64,000 nt of DNA from Micromonospora sp. WMMA1947 (GCF_027497355.1 NZ_CP114909.1:1798001-1862000); one strand, 5' to 3'; numbered from the stretch's first letter, positions 18,591-28,337 are shown. Numbers and translations are program-made. The notes: generated by a model not told the origin, from the sequence alone.

Positions 18591-21104
18591 CCGTCCTGGA
18601 CATCCCCGAGCTGGCACTGGTGGCGCTCGTCGGCGTCTCCGGCTCCGGCAAGTCCACGTTCGCCCGGCGGCACTTCGCGCCCAGCCAGGTGCTCTCCTCG
18701 GACACGTTCCGCGGCCTGGTGGCCGACGACGAGAACGACCAGTCCGCGTCGGCCGACGCGTTCGACGCGCTGCACCACGTCGCCGCCATCCGGCTGCGCC
18801 GGGGACTGCTCACCGTGGTCGACGCGACGAACCTCCAGCCGCACGCCCGCGCCGGGCTGATCCGGGTGGCCCGGGAGCACGACGTGCTGCCGGTGGCGAT
18901 CGTGCTGGACGTGCCGGAGGCGGTGGCCTGGGAGCGTACGGAGGCGCGCGCCGACCGCACGCACGGTCGCCAGGTGCTCAACCGGATGCGCCGCGACCTG
19001 CGGCAGTCGTACGGGCGACTGGCCCGGGAGGGCTTCCGCAAGGTGCACGTGCTGCGCGGCGTGGAGGAGATCGACGCCGCGGAGATCCGCTACGAGAAGC
19101 TGTTCAACGACCGGCGTGACCTGACCGGCCCGTTCGACGTGATCGGGGACGTGCACGGCTGCCGTGCCGAACTGGAGGCGCTGCTGTCCCGGCTCGGCTA
19201 CGTGCTGCGGCACGACGACGCGGGCCGCCCGGTGGACGCGGCGCACCCGTCGGGGCGTACCGCGGTGTTCGTCGGTGACCTGGTGGACCGCGGCCCGGAC
19301 TCGCCCGGCGTGCTCCGCCTGGTGATGGGCATGGTGGCGGCCGGCCACGCGATCTGCGTGCCTGGTAACCACGAGCAGAAGCTGCTGCGCAAGCTGCGCG
19401 GCCGGGACGTCCGGCTGACCCACGGCCTGGCCGAGACGATGGAGCAGCTCGCCGCCGAGTCGCCGGAGTTCGTCGCCGGGGTGGAGACGTTCATCGACGG
19501 CCTGGTCAGCCACTTCGTGCTCGACGGCGGCCGGCTGGTGGTGGCGCACGCCGGGCTGAAGGAGGCGTACCACGGGCGGGCGTCCGGCCGGGTGCGGTCG
19601 TTCGCGCTCTACGGCGAGACCACCGGCGAGACCGACGAGTACGGCCTGCCGGTGCGCTACCCGTGGGCGCGGGACTACCGGGGCTCGGCGATGGTCGTGT
19701 ACGGGCACACGCCGACGCCCGAGCCGGAGTGGGTGAACAACACCATCTGCCTGGACACCGGTTGCGTGTTCGGCGGGAAGCTCACCGCGCTGCGCTACCC
19801 GGAGAAGGAGCTGGTCGCGGTCCCGGCGGTGAAGGAGTGGTACGCCCCGGCGCGTCCGCTGGTCCCGGTCGCGCCCGCGCGTCCGGACACCGTGCTGGAC
19901 CTGGCCGACGTGACCGGGCGACGGCACGTCACCCACGCGTACGGTTCGCTCACGGTGCCCGCCGAGAACGCCGCCGCCGCGCTGGAGGTGATGAGCCGGT
20001 TCGCGGTCGACCCGGGCCGGCTGGTGTGGCTGCCGCCGACCATGGCGCCCTGCTCCACGTCGACTGTCGAAGGGTTCCTGGAGCACCCGGCCCAAGCCTT
20101 CGCCGACTACCGGGCCGCCGGTGTCGACCGGGTGGTCTGCGAGGAGAAGCACATGGGCTCGCGGGCGGTGGTGCTCGTGGAACGCGAGCCGGGCCGGTTC
20201 GACGGCGGGGTGGTGCACACCCGTACCGGTAGGCCGTTCTTCGGCCCCCCGCTCGACGGCGAGCTGCTGGCCCGGGTGCGCGCGGCGGTCACCGCCGCCG
20301 GTCTCTGGGCCGAGCTGGGCACCGACTGGCTGCTGCTCGACACCGAGCTGCTGCCCTGGTCGGCGAAGGCGGGCGGGCTGATCCGCGAGCAGTACGCCGG
20401 GGTCGGCGCGGCCGGGCGGGCCGCGTTGCCGGCGGTGCTCGGGGCGCTGGACACGGCCGCCGGGCGCGGGCTGCCGGTGGCCGGGCTGCGCGACCGGATG
20501 GCCGGGCGGGCCGCCGAGGTCACCGCCTACTCGGCGGCCTACCGGGCGTACGTCCGGCCGACCGACGGGCTGCGCGGGGTGACGCTGGCGCCGTTCGCGG
20601 TGCTGGCGGGGGCCGGGGCGAGCTACGCCGACCGGGACCACGGCTGGCACCTGGCGCTGGCCGACCGGCTCTGCGCCGCCGACCCGGAGTTCTTCACCCC
20701 GACCCGGCGGCGGGAGGTGGACCTGGCCGACGAGGCGGCGGTGGCGGACGCGACGCAGTGGTGGCTGACGCTCACCGCGGCCGGCGGCGAGGGCATGGTG
20801 GTCAAGCCGTACGCGGGCCTGGCCGCCCGGACGCCGAAGGGCTCGCTGCTCCAGCCGGGAATCAAGTGCCGGGGCCGGGGAGTACCTGCGGATCATCTAC
20901 GGTCCCGGGTACACCGAGGCGGCGCAGCTCGCCGCGTTGCGCCGCCGGTCGCTGGGCCGCAAGCGCGGGCTCGCCCTGCGCGAGCACGGTCTGGGCCTGG
21001 CCGCCCTGGACGCACTGGCCGAGGACGCCCCGCTCTGGCGCCGCCACGAGCTGGTGTTCGCGATCCTCGCCTGCGAGTCCGAGCCGGTCGATCCCCGCCT
21101 CTGA
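18587..21104 (+). pseudogene. pnkp: polynucleotide kinase-phosphatase-ligase Pnkp, apparent frameshift near 20878
   Basis: Three-module RNA repair enzyme. The kinase has P-loop GVSGSGKST at 16-24. The metallophosphoesterase has DVIGDVHGC near 184, FVGDLVDRGPDS near 230 and PGNHEQK near 260. The ligase/adenylyltransferase has EEKHMGSRAV near 520, GGEGMVVKPYAG and QPGIKCRGR. Directly after KCRGR the frame is lost at CCGGGGAG (20876-20882): removing one G restores EYLRIIYGPGYTEAAQL through to the family end SEPVDPRL, stop 21102-21104. With that correction the protein has 838 residues, the normal length. As written the original frame stays open into dedA, giving a false 1,124-residue fusion. Sequencing error or recent mutation are both possible. 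It is coupled to hen1 by a 4-base overlap. Confidence 0.85.
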
Positions 21105-21160
21105 CGACCATGCCCGGTCCGGCCGAAATGCCGGACCGGGCCGGGGTACCCTGTGTGGCC

Positions 21161-21961
21161 GTGGACACAGCAGAGAAGACCCGGATGTTCTCCGAGAGCG
21201 TGGCGTTGAACCCGCTCGACCCGAAGGACCTCATCCACACCTTCGGCATGATCGGCGTCTGGGTGATCCTCTTCGCCGAGACCGGGCTGCTGGTCGGCTT
21301 CTTCTTCCCGGGTGACTCGCTGCTGTTCCTGGCCGGGGTGGCCGCCTCCCCGGTGGCCGACGCCATCTTCGGCGACGGCACCCGCGTGTCCCTGGCCGGG
21401 CTGCTGATCGGCGGTCCGCTCTGCGCCATCGTCGGCGCCCAGCTCGGGCACTGGCTCGGCGCCCGGTTCGGCCGCCGCATGTTCGACAAGCCCAACTCCC
21501 GGCTGTTCAAGCGGGAGTACGTGGAGAAGGCGGAGTACTACTTCCAGAAGTTCGGCCCGGCGAAGGCCGTGGTGCTGGCCCGGTTCATCCCGATCGTGCG
21601 GACGTTCCTCAACCCGGTGGCCGGGGTGCTGGGCATGTCGTCCCGCCAGTTCTTCGTGTGGAACGTGGTGGGCGCGATCCTCTGGGTGGACGGCATCCTG
21701 CTGATCGGCTACCTGCTGGCCCGCCAGATCTACGACGCCATCGGCGACAAGATCGACAGGTACATCCTGCCGGTGGTCGCGCTGATCATCGTGATCTCGG
21801 TGCTGCCGATCTTCTTCGAGTTCCTGCGGGACCGGCGGGCACGCAAGCGCGGCGAGGCGGTCGCGGTGATCACCGCGGCGACCGTGGCGGGCACTGTGGA
21901 GGCGGCCCGTGAGGGCATCCACGAGCACGGTGACGGGCACGACGGTTCGCACCGCCGCTGA
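21161..21961 (+). CDS. DedA-family membrane protein
   Basis: The protein has 266 residues from GTG 21161; ATG 21185 is an alternative. Typical DedA/SNARE-associated features are the amphipathic entry segment FFFPGDSLLFLAG, the second re-entrant region VVLARFIPIVRTFLNP with the conserved Arg and Pro residues, and about four to six membrane helices followed by a charged C-terminal tail. DedA proteins act in lipid carrier recycling and membrane homeostasis. It follows pnkp by 56 bases and is read in the frame into which the pnkp frameshift runs. A strong terminator follows. Confidence 0.92.
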   Translation: MDTAEKTRMFSESVALNPLDPKDLIHTFGMIGVWVILFAETGLLVGFFFPGDSLLFLAGVAASPVADAIFGDGTRVSLAGLLIGGPLCAIVGAQLGHWLGARFGRRMFDKPNSRLFKREYVEKAEYYFQKFGPAKAVVLARFIPIVRTFLNPVAGVLGMSSRQFFVWNVVGAILWVDGILLIGYLLARQIYDAIGDKIDRYILPVVALIIVISVLPIFFEFLRDRRARKRGEAVAVITAATVAGTVEAAREGIHEHGDGHDGSHRR

Positions 21962-21980
21962 GCGGCCGTGTAAAGACAGC

Positions 21981-22012
21981 GAAGGCCGGCCCTCGGGCGA
22001 GGACCGGCCTTC
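21981..22012 (+). terminator. terminator after dedA
   Basis: Inverted repeat GAAGGCCGGCCCTCG / CGAGGACCGGCCTTC with one mismatch, 19 bases after the stop. Confidence 0.85.
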
Positions 22013-22137
22013 GACGTCACTGCTCCAGCCGGGTCACACGGACGACGACAGCCGTCACCGTGCGCTGATGGCGCCACCCCTCGCACGCCACCGGTCACCC
22101 GGTCGGGACGACCCTCGTTCGGGTCGGCCCGAAGGTT

Positions 22138-22515
22138 TCAGCGAGCCTTCTTGGTGGCCCGCTTCCGCGGCGGGGTGAGCAGATCCGCGATCGTGGCGAT
22201 CGCGGACGGCACCAGCCGGTAGTACGCCCAGACCCCGCGCTTCTCCCGCTCCAGCAAGCCGGCCTCGGTGAGGATTCGCAGGTGGTGGCTGACCGTCGGC
22301 TGCGAGAGGCCGAGCGGCGCGGTGAGGTCACACACGCACGCCTCCCCCTCGGGAGCCGACTGGATCAGGCTGAGCAGCCGCAGCCGTGCGGGGTCAGCGA
22401 GGGCCTTGAGGACCCCCGCAAGCCGCTCGGCGTCGGCGCGTTCGATCGGCTCGCCGGCAAGCGGCGAGATCTGAGGCATGGTCATTTCAGCCAACGCAGT
22501 TCCCACGTATTCCAT
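22138..22515 (-). CDS. ArsR/SmtB-family transcriptional regulator
   Basis: The protein has 125 residues with a winged-helix fold: LAGVLKALADPARLRLLSLI, recognition helix SQPTVSHHLRILTEAGLL and wing REKRGVWAYYRL. The motif EACVCDL carries two cysteines in the ArsR/CadC metal-binding position, so As(III), Cd(II) or a similar ion could be the ligand. No efflux pump, arsenate reductase or other target lies next to it, so the regulated genes are elsewhere or it regulates only itself. ATG 22515 gives the N-terminus MEYVG; MPQIS at residue 13 is an alternative start. The basic C-terminus (PPRKRATKKAR) is unusual for the core family. Confidence 0.9.
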   Translation of the reverse strand: MEYVGTALAEMTMPQISPLAGEPIERADAERLAGVLKALADPARLRLLSLIQSAPEGEACVCDLTAPLGLSQPTVSHHLRILTEAGLLEREKRGVWAYYRLVPSAIATIADLLTPPRKRATKKAR

Positions 22516-22572
22516 CCTTCCACCAGCAGCATCGATCCGCCTGCATATCAGCAGATCCGAATCGGCAAACTT

Positions 22573-23112
22573 TTACGCCACAAGGCCGAGGTCAGCCAAC
22601 GTATAGGCCGCCCGATAGGGCAATCCGGCGGCTCGCACCGTGTCGCCGGCACCTCGATCAACAATAACCGCCACACCCACCACCTCGGCCCCTGCCTCAC
22701 GCAATGCCTCGACAGCCGTCAACACACTTCCACCGGTCGTGGAGGTGTCCTCGACCGCCAGCACCCGCCGCCCGGAGACGTCCGGCCCCTCGATCCGGCG
22801 CTGAAGACCGTGAGCCTTGCCCTCCTTGCGGACCACGAAGGCGTCGACAGCGCGGCCGGTGCCCGCCGAGGCGTGCAGCATGGCGGCGGCCACCGGATCG
22901 GCGCCCAGGGTCAGCCCACCGACCGCGTCGTACGCCCAGTCGGCGGTGAGGTCACGCATGACCCGACCGATCAACGGAGCCGCCTCGTGATGGAGCGTGA
23001 CGCGACGCAGATCCACGTACCAGTCCGCCTCGCGGCCCGACGAGAGCACCACCCGGCCATGCACCACAGCGAGGTCAGTGATGAATTTGCGCAGGTCGTC
23101 GTGGTCGCCCAT
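22573..23112 (-). CDS. pyrE: orotate phosphoribosyltransferase
   Basis: Cytoplasmic enzyme of de novo pyrimidine synthesis converting orotate and PRPP into OMP. The protein has 179 residues from ATG 23112 (MGDHDDLRKFI). The PRPP-binding motif VLAVEDTSTTGGSVL (about 118-132), preceded by VVRKEGKAHG with the catalytic lysine region, is clear. A longer upstream frame exists but lacks similarity. The SDR gene lies 163 bases upstream on the same strand; the 60 bases downstream to ArsR are AT-richer than average. Confidence 0.95.
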   Translation of the reverse strand: MGDHDDLRKFITDLAVVHGRVVLSSGREADWYVDLRRVTLHHEAAPLIGRVMRDLTADWAYDAVGGLTLGADPVAAAMLHASAGTGRAVDAFVVRKEGKAHGLQRRIEGPDVSGRRVLAVEDTSTTGGSVLTAVEALREAGAEVVGVAVIVDRGAGDTVRAAGLPYRAAYTLADLGLVA

Positions 23113-23275
23113 GGCCCAAGAGCGTACTTCGCAAGTCTGAGCGCCGTGCTTCGGGTCTGCCCTGGTCAACCCTGCGGGCGACGGACGGGTGGCGATGAGC
23201 GGCTACGCTGTGCGACCGTCCATCCCGGCCGGCCGTCGCACCGGCTCGCCGACGGTCGGCCACCGGTGCGCCGCG

Positions 23276-24076
23276 CTACCGGCCGACAGTCCCCCGGGTG
23301 TCCCGCCGGAAGCCACGCAGCAGGCGTTTCGGCGCGTGTCGCAGTCCGGCCGCCGCCACCTTGTACTTCCAGTCCGGGACACTCACGGACTTGCCTTTAT
23401 GCAGGTCACGAAGCCCTTCGGCGACCACATCGTCGGCTCGCAGCCAGGCCCAGGCGGGCAGGCGGGACATGTCGATGCCCGCGCGTTCGTGATTTCCGGT
23501 TCGTGTGTAGCCGGGGCAGAGCGCCATCACGCGTACGCCGAGCGGCGCGACGGACTGGCCGATCGATTCACTGAAATTCGTCACCCACGCCTTGCTGGCG
23601 GAGTACGTGGATCCCGGCATGGGGACACCGAAGCCCGCGACGGAAGAGACATTTATCACTGCCCCGTGGCCTCGTTCGATCATCGGACCGAGGGCGGCAT
23701 GGGTCAGACGCAGCACCGCGAGCACGTTGAGCCGGACGAGTCGCGCCTCGTCCGCCACCGACGAACGGACGAACGAGGTGTTCAGACTGATGCCGGCGTT
23801 GTTGACGAGCAGCTCGATCGGCGTACCGGCGGCCAGCCGGTGTTCGACAGCCGGACAACCGTCCTCGGTGGACAGATCGGCGGCGATCGTCTCGGCGTCG
23901 CCGCCGTGCCGGCCGGTCAGCTCGGCCGCCAGCGCGTCGAGCCGAGCCGCGTCCCGGGCCACCAGGACGAGGTCCCAGCCGTCGGCGGCGAGCCGCCGGG
24001 CGAACGCCTCGCCGATGCCGAGGCTGGCGCCGGTGACCAGGGCGCGGCGCCGGGAGGGGTGGGTGTCACCGGTCAT
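23276..24076 (-). CDS. short-chain dehydrogenase/reductase
   Basis: NAD(P)-dependent oxidoreductase of 266 residues with the classical SDR marks: cofactor loop TGASLGIG (about 15-22), LLVNNAGIS near 90, catalytic Ser in VINVSSVAGFG and the YSASK Tyr-Lys pair near 157-161. The arginine-rich segment after the loop (VARDAARLD) suggests NADP(H). Its ATG overlaps the stop of the upstream membrane-protein gene by the ATGA pattern. The basic C-terminal tail (KYKVAAAGLRHAPKRLLRGF) is typical of a YqjQ-like lipid-related subgroup, but the substrate is unknown. Confidence 0.93.
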   Translation of the reverse strand: MTGDTHPSRRRALVTGASLGIGEAFARRLAADGWDLVLVARDAARLDALAAELTGRHGGDAETIAADLSTEDGCPAVEHRLAAGTPIELLVNNAGISLNTSFVRSSVADEARLVRLNVLAVLRLTHAALGPMIERGHGAVINVSSVAGFGVPMPGSTYSASKAWVTNFSESIGQSVAPLGVRVMALCPGYTRTGNHERAGIDMSRLPAWAWLRADDVVAEGLRDLHKGKSVSVPDWKYKVAAAGLRHAPKRLLRGFRRDTRGTVGR

Positions 24077-24795
24077 CGGCGGTCCTCGGGGGGTGGCGGG
24101 AACCCGCCCGGCTGAGCGGGCGGGGCGGACGGCTGGTGCAGACCGGGCGGCGGTCCCCAGGGCGTCGGCCCGGTGTTCGGCGCGCCGGACACCGTCGCGC
24201 CGTAGCCGGACAGCCGCAGCGGTGCGGTGCGGCGGCGCAGGAACGCCCCGGACGACGGCAACGTGAGCAGCGCAGCGACCACCAGGTAGCCGAGGATCTG
24301 CGTCACCGACACCGTCGCGTTCACCGGGATCCACCACGAGGGGTAGGCGTCACCGACCAGTCCCAGCAGCTCGGCGGTGATCCGGTCGTCCGCGCCGAGC
24401 CGCAGCGGGGCGGCCCGCTGGCCGACCAGCACCGCCAGCCCGCAGCATCCGCAGAGCAGGCCCGTACCGGCGACCACCCAGGTCGCCGTGCGGGCGGCGG
24501 GACGGCCGGCGAGCAGGCCGAACGCGAGCCCGGCCAGCAGGAGGGCGGCGAGCACACCGAGGACGGCGGCCAGCACCGTGGAACCGCGCAGCAGGCCGGC
24601 CACCTGGTCGATGTCGCCGCCGCTCGCGCCGGTCCGTTGCGCCGCCGCGTTCCGGAACCGGTCCACCGTGCCGCCGCCGACGGCCAGGTTGGCCACCGCG
24701 TACGCCACGGCGCCCACCGCCATCGCCAGCAGCAGCGCCGCCGCGGCGAGGACCGTGCCGGGCCGGCGGGGTGCGGCCCGATCGGGGTACGACAC
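24073..24795 (-). CDS. four-helix membrane protein with Pro-rich tail
   Basis: The protein has 240 residues: four predicted membrane helices (about 16-38, 73-95, 100-120, 160-180) and a cytoplasmic tail rich in Pro and Gly. A double cysteine (GLLCGCCGL) lies in helix 3. PSWWIPVN before helix 4 matches PSWYTPVN of the next gene upstream, and the overall layout is the same, so the two are likely old paralogues. It is translationally coupled to the SDR. I do not recognise a function; similar Micromonospora pairs are usually hypothetical. Confidence 0.75.
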   Translation of the reverse strand: MSYPDRAAPRRPGTVLAAAALLLAMAVGAVAYAVANLAVGGGTVDRFRNAAAQRTGASGGDIDQVAGLLRGSTVLAAVLGVLAALLLAGLAFGLLAGRPAARTATWVVAGTGLLCGCCGLAVLVGQRAAPLRLGADDRITAELLGLVGDAYPSWWIPVNATVSVTQILGYLVVAALLTLPSSGAFLRRRTAPLRLSGYGATVSGAPNTGPTPWGPPPGLHQPSAPPAQPGGFPPPPEDRR

Positions 24796-24867
24796 GACTG
24801 ATCCCTCCGGTAGGCGTCGGCTTGCAACCTACTCGGAGGGATCGTCGGCGTCGCGTCAATCCGGACG

Positions 24868-25638
24868 TCAACTTCCGGATGGCGGCTCCGGGTCGCGGCG
24901 CTCGCCCGGCTGACCGCCCGGCGCGGACGGCGGCTGACCGCCCGGCGCGGACGGCGGCTGACCGCCGGGCGTCGACGGCGGGGTGCCGGGAGCCGGCGGG
25001 TACGACGGGTACGCCGGGTCGCCGGACTGGCCCGGGTACGCCGGGTAGGCGCCACCCGGCACCGGCGGCTCCCAGCCGGCCTTGGGCTTGCGGAAGAACT
25101 CGTTCGCCTTCGGCAGCGCCAGCAGGATCAGCGCGGCCAGCAGGGCGAGCAGCGCGATCAGACCCAGCAGCAGGTTGACCGGGGTGTACCAGGACGGCAG
25201 CGCGTCGTCCAGCCGGCGCTGGATCTCCTCGGCGCTGGGCATGTCACCGCTGGTGGTGCCGCTGCCCGTCATGCCGCCGGTGAGACCGGTCAGCAGCCCG
25301 CCGCCGGTGCAGCAGAACAGGATGCCGCCCAGCACCCAGGTGGTGATCCGGGAGCCGTTCTTGCCCCGGTTGTTCAGCAGCGCGAGGACGACGAGCCCGG
25401 CCGCGATCAGCAGCGACACGACCGCCGTGATGAGGCTGAACGCGTACGCGATGTCGGCGGCCCCCTCGGCCGAGGTGCCGGCGTACGCGTCGGTGAGAAC
25501 GTCTCGGATCTTGCCGACGACGGCCAGCGCGACGATCAGGTTCACCACCTGGATCGCGGCGACGAGGATGAGCAGCCAACTGGAGAGCGTCACCACGCCG
25601 GGACGCGTGCGGGGCGGGGTGCCCGGAGCATCGACCAT
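24868..25638 (-). CDS. four-helix membrane protein, paralogue of the neighbour, with tandem PGGQPPSA repeats
   Basis: The protein has 256 residues from ATG 25638, which follows GGAAGGGAGAATC. The order is four membrane helices (about 17-38, 68-90, 100-122, 158-178), PSWYTPVN before the last helix, a CC pair in helix 3, then a tail with YPAYPGQ-like repeats and three tandem units of PGGQPPSA. Architecture and the PSW motif match the 240-residue protein encoded just downstream. The Pro/Tyr-rich tail could be a protein-interaction surface. Function unknown. Confidence 0.75.
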   Translation of the reverse strand: MVDAPGTPPRTRPGVVTLSSWLLILVAAIQVVNLIVALAVVGKIRDVLTDAYAGTSAEGAADIAYAFSLITAVVSLLIAAGLVVLALLNNRGKNGSRITTWVLGGILFCCTGGGLLTGLTGGMTGSGTTSGDMPSAEEIQRRLDDALPSWYTPVNLLLGLIALLALLAALILLALPKANEFFRKPKAGWEPPVPGGAYPAYPGQSGDPAYPSYPPAPGTPPSTPGGQPPSAPGGQPPSAPGGQPGERRDPEPPSGS

Positions 25639-25705
25639 GATTCTCCCTTCCTGGATCAGATGCCCACCGTAGCGATCTTCCACCAGCTCAGCACGCCGGA
25701 ATGGC

Positions 25706-26758
25706 TCACCTCTCGGCGGCGCGCCGCAACCGGCGGTGCTCGGCGGTGACCACGCCGAGCAGCGCGAGGTCGAGCGCGACGGCGGAGACCGCGCCGAACT
25801 GGTTGACGGTGAAGTTGAATACCTGCCCGAACAGCAGGTCGACGAGCAGCGCCAGCTTGAACAGGCGGAACGCCTCGGCCCGGTTGCGCCGCAGCAGCCA
25901 GGCGGCCCAGATACCGAGCACCGCGGTGACGAGCGCGGTGGCGCTGACGCCGAGCACCGCGCCCCACTCCCGTTCCTGGTCCAGGTGCCCGGTCACGCCG
26001 TCGAGGAACACCGCCACCACCGTCAGCACCGGCTCGACGACCAGGTAGACCACCACCGGCCAGACCAGCCAGCGGCGTCCGGCCGCCCAGACGGCGAGGC
26101 GCCGGGCCCGGTCCGCCGCCCGCTGCCAGAGCGGCACCGGCGGCGGCTCCCGGTGGGGCACCGCGTCCAGCAGGTGCGCCACCGCCGTCTCGGTGTCCGG
26201 CCCGGTGCCCTGCACGAGCCGCAGCACGGCGATCCGGCGCCTGTCGGTCAGCCCGCCCGGGAGACCGCTGAGCACCATGTCCAGCGCGTTCGCGGTGCGC
26301 TCGGCGGGCGTCAGCCGGGACCGGCCGGTGCGTCCGCGTACGGCCTGGGTGAGCAGGACCAGCAGCGCGAACGCGACGTAGATGATGGCGGCGGCGGGGG
26401 CGTAGAAGTAGTCGGTGCCGGTGGTGACGAACTTGCCCACCTCGTCGATGAACAGCCCGAACCCGATGCCGCCGACGATCGCCCCGCCGGTGCGGGCGCC
26501 GCCGCCGAGGAAGACGAGCGGGATGCCCAGGCCGACGGCGAGCAGCAGGCCGCCCCAGAGCACGTGCGCGATGTGCAGCCCGCCGCCGCCGAGCTGCGGA
26601 TAGTCGGTGGCCTTCAGGTACGCGCGGACGGCGAGCACGGTGACCACGCCGGAGAGCACGAACGCCTGGAGGTAGGACGCCGCCTCGACCGCCCGGGTCG
26701 GCAGCCGGCGGACCAGCCAGCCGATCCCCGGTCGGTGGCGCGGCGATTCGGGTGGCAT
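25706..26758 (-). CDS. multi-pass membrane protein of unknown function
   Basis: The protein has 350 residues and about seven to eight hydrophobic helices, grouped in an N-terminal set (30-160) and a C-terminal set (225-335) around a soluble segment of about 60 residues (TPAERTANALDMVLSG). The acidic FGLFIDEVGKFVTTGTDYFY segment lies within the membrane part and looks conserved. It ends 67 bases before the neighbouring four-helix gene and starts 10 bases after the speE stop, so it may be the last gene read from the speE operon. I do not recognise the family. Confidence 0.7.
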   Translation of the reverse strand: MPPESPRHRPGIGWLVRRLPTRAVEAASYLQAFVLSGVVTVLAVRAYLKATDYPQLGGGGLHIAHVLWGGLLLAVGLGIPLVFLGGGARTGGAIVGGIGFGLFIDEVGKFVTTGTDYFYAPAAAIIYVAFALLVLLTQAVRGRTGRSRLTPAERTANALDMVLSGLPGGLTDRRRIAVLRLVQGTGPDTETAVAHLLDAVPHREPPPVPLWQRAADRARRLAVWAAGRRWLVWPVVVYLVVEPVLTVVAVFLDGVTGHLDQEREWGAVLGVSATALVTAVLGIWAAWLLRRNRAEAFRLFKLALLVDLLFGQVFNFTVNQFGAVSAVALDLALLGVVTAEHRRLRRAAER

Positions 26759-26768
26759 GCCCCGAAAC

Positions 26769-28337
26769 CTAGTAGCCGCGCCACTCCTCGCGGGCGTAGT
26801 CCAGCACCCTGGGCCGCAACAGCGTGGAGGCCGGCACGTCCAGCCGGGCCCGGTCGGCGGGGAACGTGGCGGCGGCGGCGAGCACGTCGGGCGTGAGGAA
26901 ACGCAGCGGCGGCGGGTCGGCCGGCAGCGCCAGCTCCGGCGCGACGTCGCCCGGCGCGGCGAGCACGAACCCCCAGTCGCCGAAGCTCGGCACGTCGACG
27001 TGGTACGGCACGGTGGCGAAGCCCGCCTCGCGGATCGACCGCTCGATCGACCAGTACGACCGGGGCGCGAAGTAGGGCGACCCGGACTGCACGACCAGCC
27101 GCCCGCCGGGGGCCAGCACCGGCCGGATCAGCGTGTAGAACTCGATCGTGTAGAGCTTCGCGGTGGCCGTCTCGTCCGGGTCGGGCAGGTCGGCGATCAC
27201 CACGTCGAAGCGGTCCGTGGCGGTACGCAGCCAGGCGAACGCGTCCAGGTTGAGCACCCGTACCCGGGGGTCGGTGAGCGACTCCCGGTTCAGCTCGCGC
27301 AGCTGCGGCTCGCGGCGGGCCAGCTCCACCACGGCCGGGTCGAGGTCGACGAGCGTCACCGACCGCACGTCCGGGTACTTGAGGATCTCCCGCGCGGCCA
27401 GCCCGTCCCCGGCCCCGAGCACCAGCACGTCACCGTGTGCCCCGCGCATCGCCGGGTGCACGAGCGCCTCGTGGTAGCGGTACTCGTCGATCGAGCTGAA
27501 CTGGAGGTCGCCGTTGAGGAACAGCCGTAGGTCGGTGGCGGATTGGCCGGGTTCGCGCACCGAGCGGGTCAGCACGATCTCCTGGTAGCGGCTGCGCTCG
27601 GCGTGCACCACCGGGTCGCGGTAGAGCTGCTGGCGGGTGGTCACCTCGAAGTCGTGGGCGGTCACCCACGCGTACCCGAGGAGCAGACCGACCACGACGG
27701 TGGCGGCGCCCAGCGCGGCCCGCGCCCGGCGGCTGAGGTCGGCCCGGAACACGGTGAAGACGAGCACCACCCCGGCGACCGCGTTCACCGCGCCCACCAC
27801 GAGCGCGCCCTTGAGCTGGCCGAAGACCGGGATCAGCAGGAACGGGAAGGCCAGCCCGCCGAGCAGCGCGCCCACGTAGTCGGCGGCGAACAGGTCGGCC
27901 ACCGCGCTGCCCGCGGACTGCTCCCGGATGCGTTGCAGCATCACCATGAGCAGCGGGATCTCCGCGCCGATCAGCAGGCCGAGCACGAACGCGGTGCCGA
28001 CGAGCGCTGGCCCGTACAGGTCGAGCCAGGCGAACGCGGCGTAGAGACCGAGCACGGACAGGCCGCCGAGCAGCGCCAGCGTCAGCTCGATCACCGCGAA
28101 CGAGACCACCGCCCGGGACTGCAACGGCTTCGCCACCAGCGCGCCGACGCCCATCGCGAAGACCATCACGCCGAGCACGATCGACGCCTGGCCGACCGTG
28201 TCGCCGATCAGGTAGCTGCCGAGCGCCACAAGCGCCAGCTCGTACACCAGGCCGCAGGCCGCGCACACGAAGACCGCGAGCAGGACCGCCGCGCGGGCCA
28301 GGCGCCACCGCGGCCGTGCGGCCACGTCGACGGTCAC
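26769..28337 (-). CDS. speE: membrane-embedded polyamine aminopropyltransferase (spermidine synthase fold)
   Basis: The protein has 522 residues from GTG 28337. The N-terminal 220 residues form about seven membrane helices. The C-terminal 300 residues carry the aminopropyltransferase domain: FLNGDLQFSSIDEYRYHEALVHP, the dcSAM-binding loop VLVLGAGDGLAAREIL, VTLVDLDPAVVELAR and the catalytic DLPDPD near 405. Soluble SpeE has about 290 residues; this long form is common in actinobacteria. GTGA overlap with the upstream gene and the DUF350/DUF4247/DUF2617/DUF4178 neighbours mark the known actinobacterial cluster. Whether its acceptor is really putrescine is unproven. Confidence 0.88.
   Translation of the reverse strand: MTVDVAARPRWRLARAAVLLAVFVCAACGLVYELALVALGSYLIGDTVGQASIVLGVMVFAMGVGALVAKPLQSRAVVSFAVIELTLALLGGLSVLGLYAAFAWLDLYGPALVGTAFVLGLLIGAEIPLLMVMLQRIREQSAGSAVADLFAADYVGALLGGLAFPFLLIPVFGQLKGALVVGAVNAVAGVVLVFTVFRADLSRRARAALGAATVVVGLLLGYAWVTAHDFEVTTRQQLYRDPVVHAERSRYQEIVLTRSVREPGQSATDLRLFLNGDLQFSSIDEYRYHEALVHPAMRGAHGDVLVLGAGDGLAAREILKYPDVRSVTLVDLDPAVVELARREPQLRELNRESLTDPRVRVLNLDAFAWLRTATDRFDVVIADLPDPDETATAKLYTIEFYTLIRPVLAPGGRLVVQSGSPYFAPRSYWSIERSIREAGFATVPYHVDVPSFGDWGFVLAAPGDVAPELALPADPPPLRFLTPDVLAAAATFPADRARLDVPASTLLRPRVLDYAREEWRGY

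Noticed and set aside
16868..21961. A 1,697-residue open frame across hen1, pnkp and dedA
   Set aside because: Its first part is an out-of-frame reading of hen1, and the link from pnkp to dedA depends on the suspected one-base frameshift.
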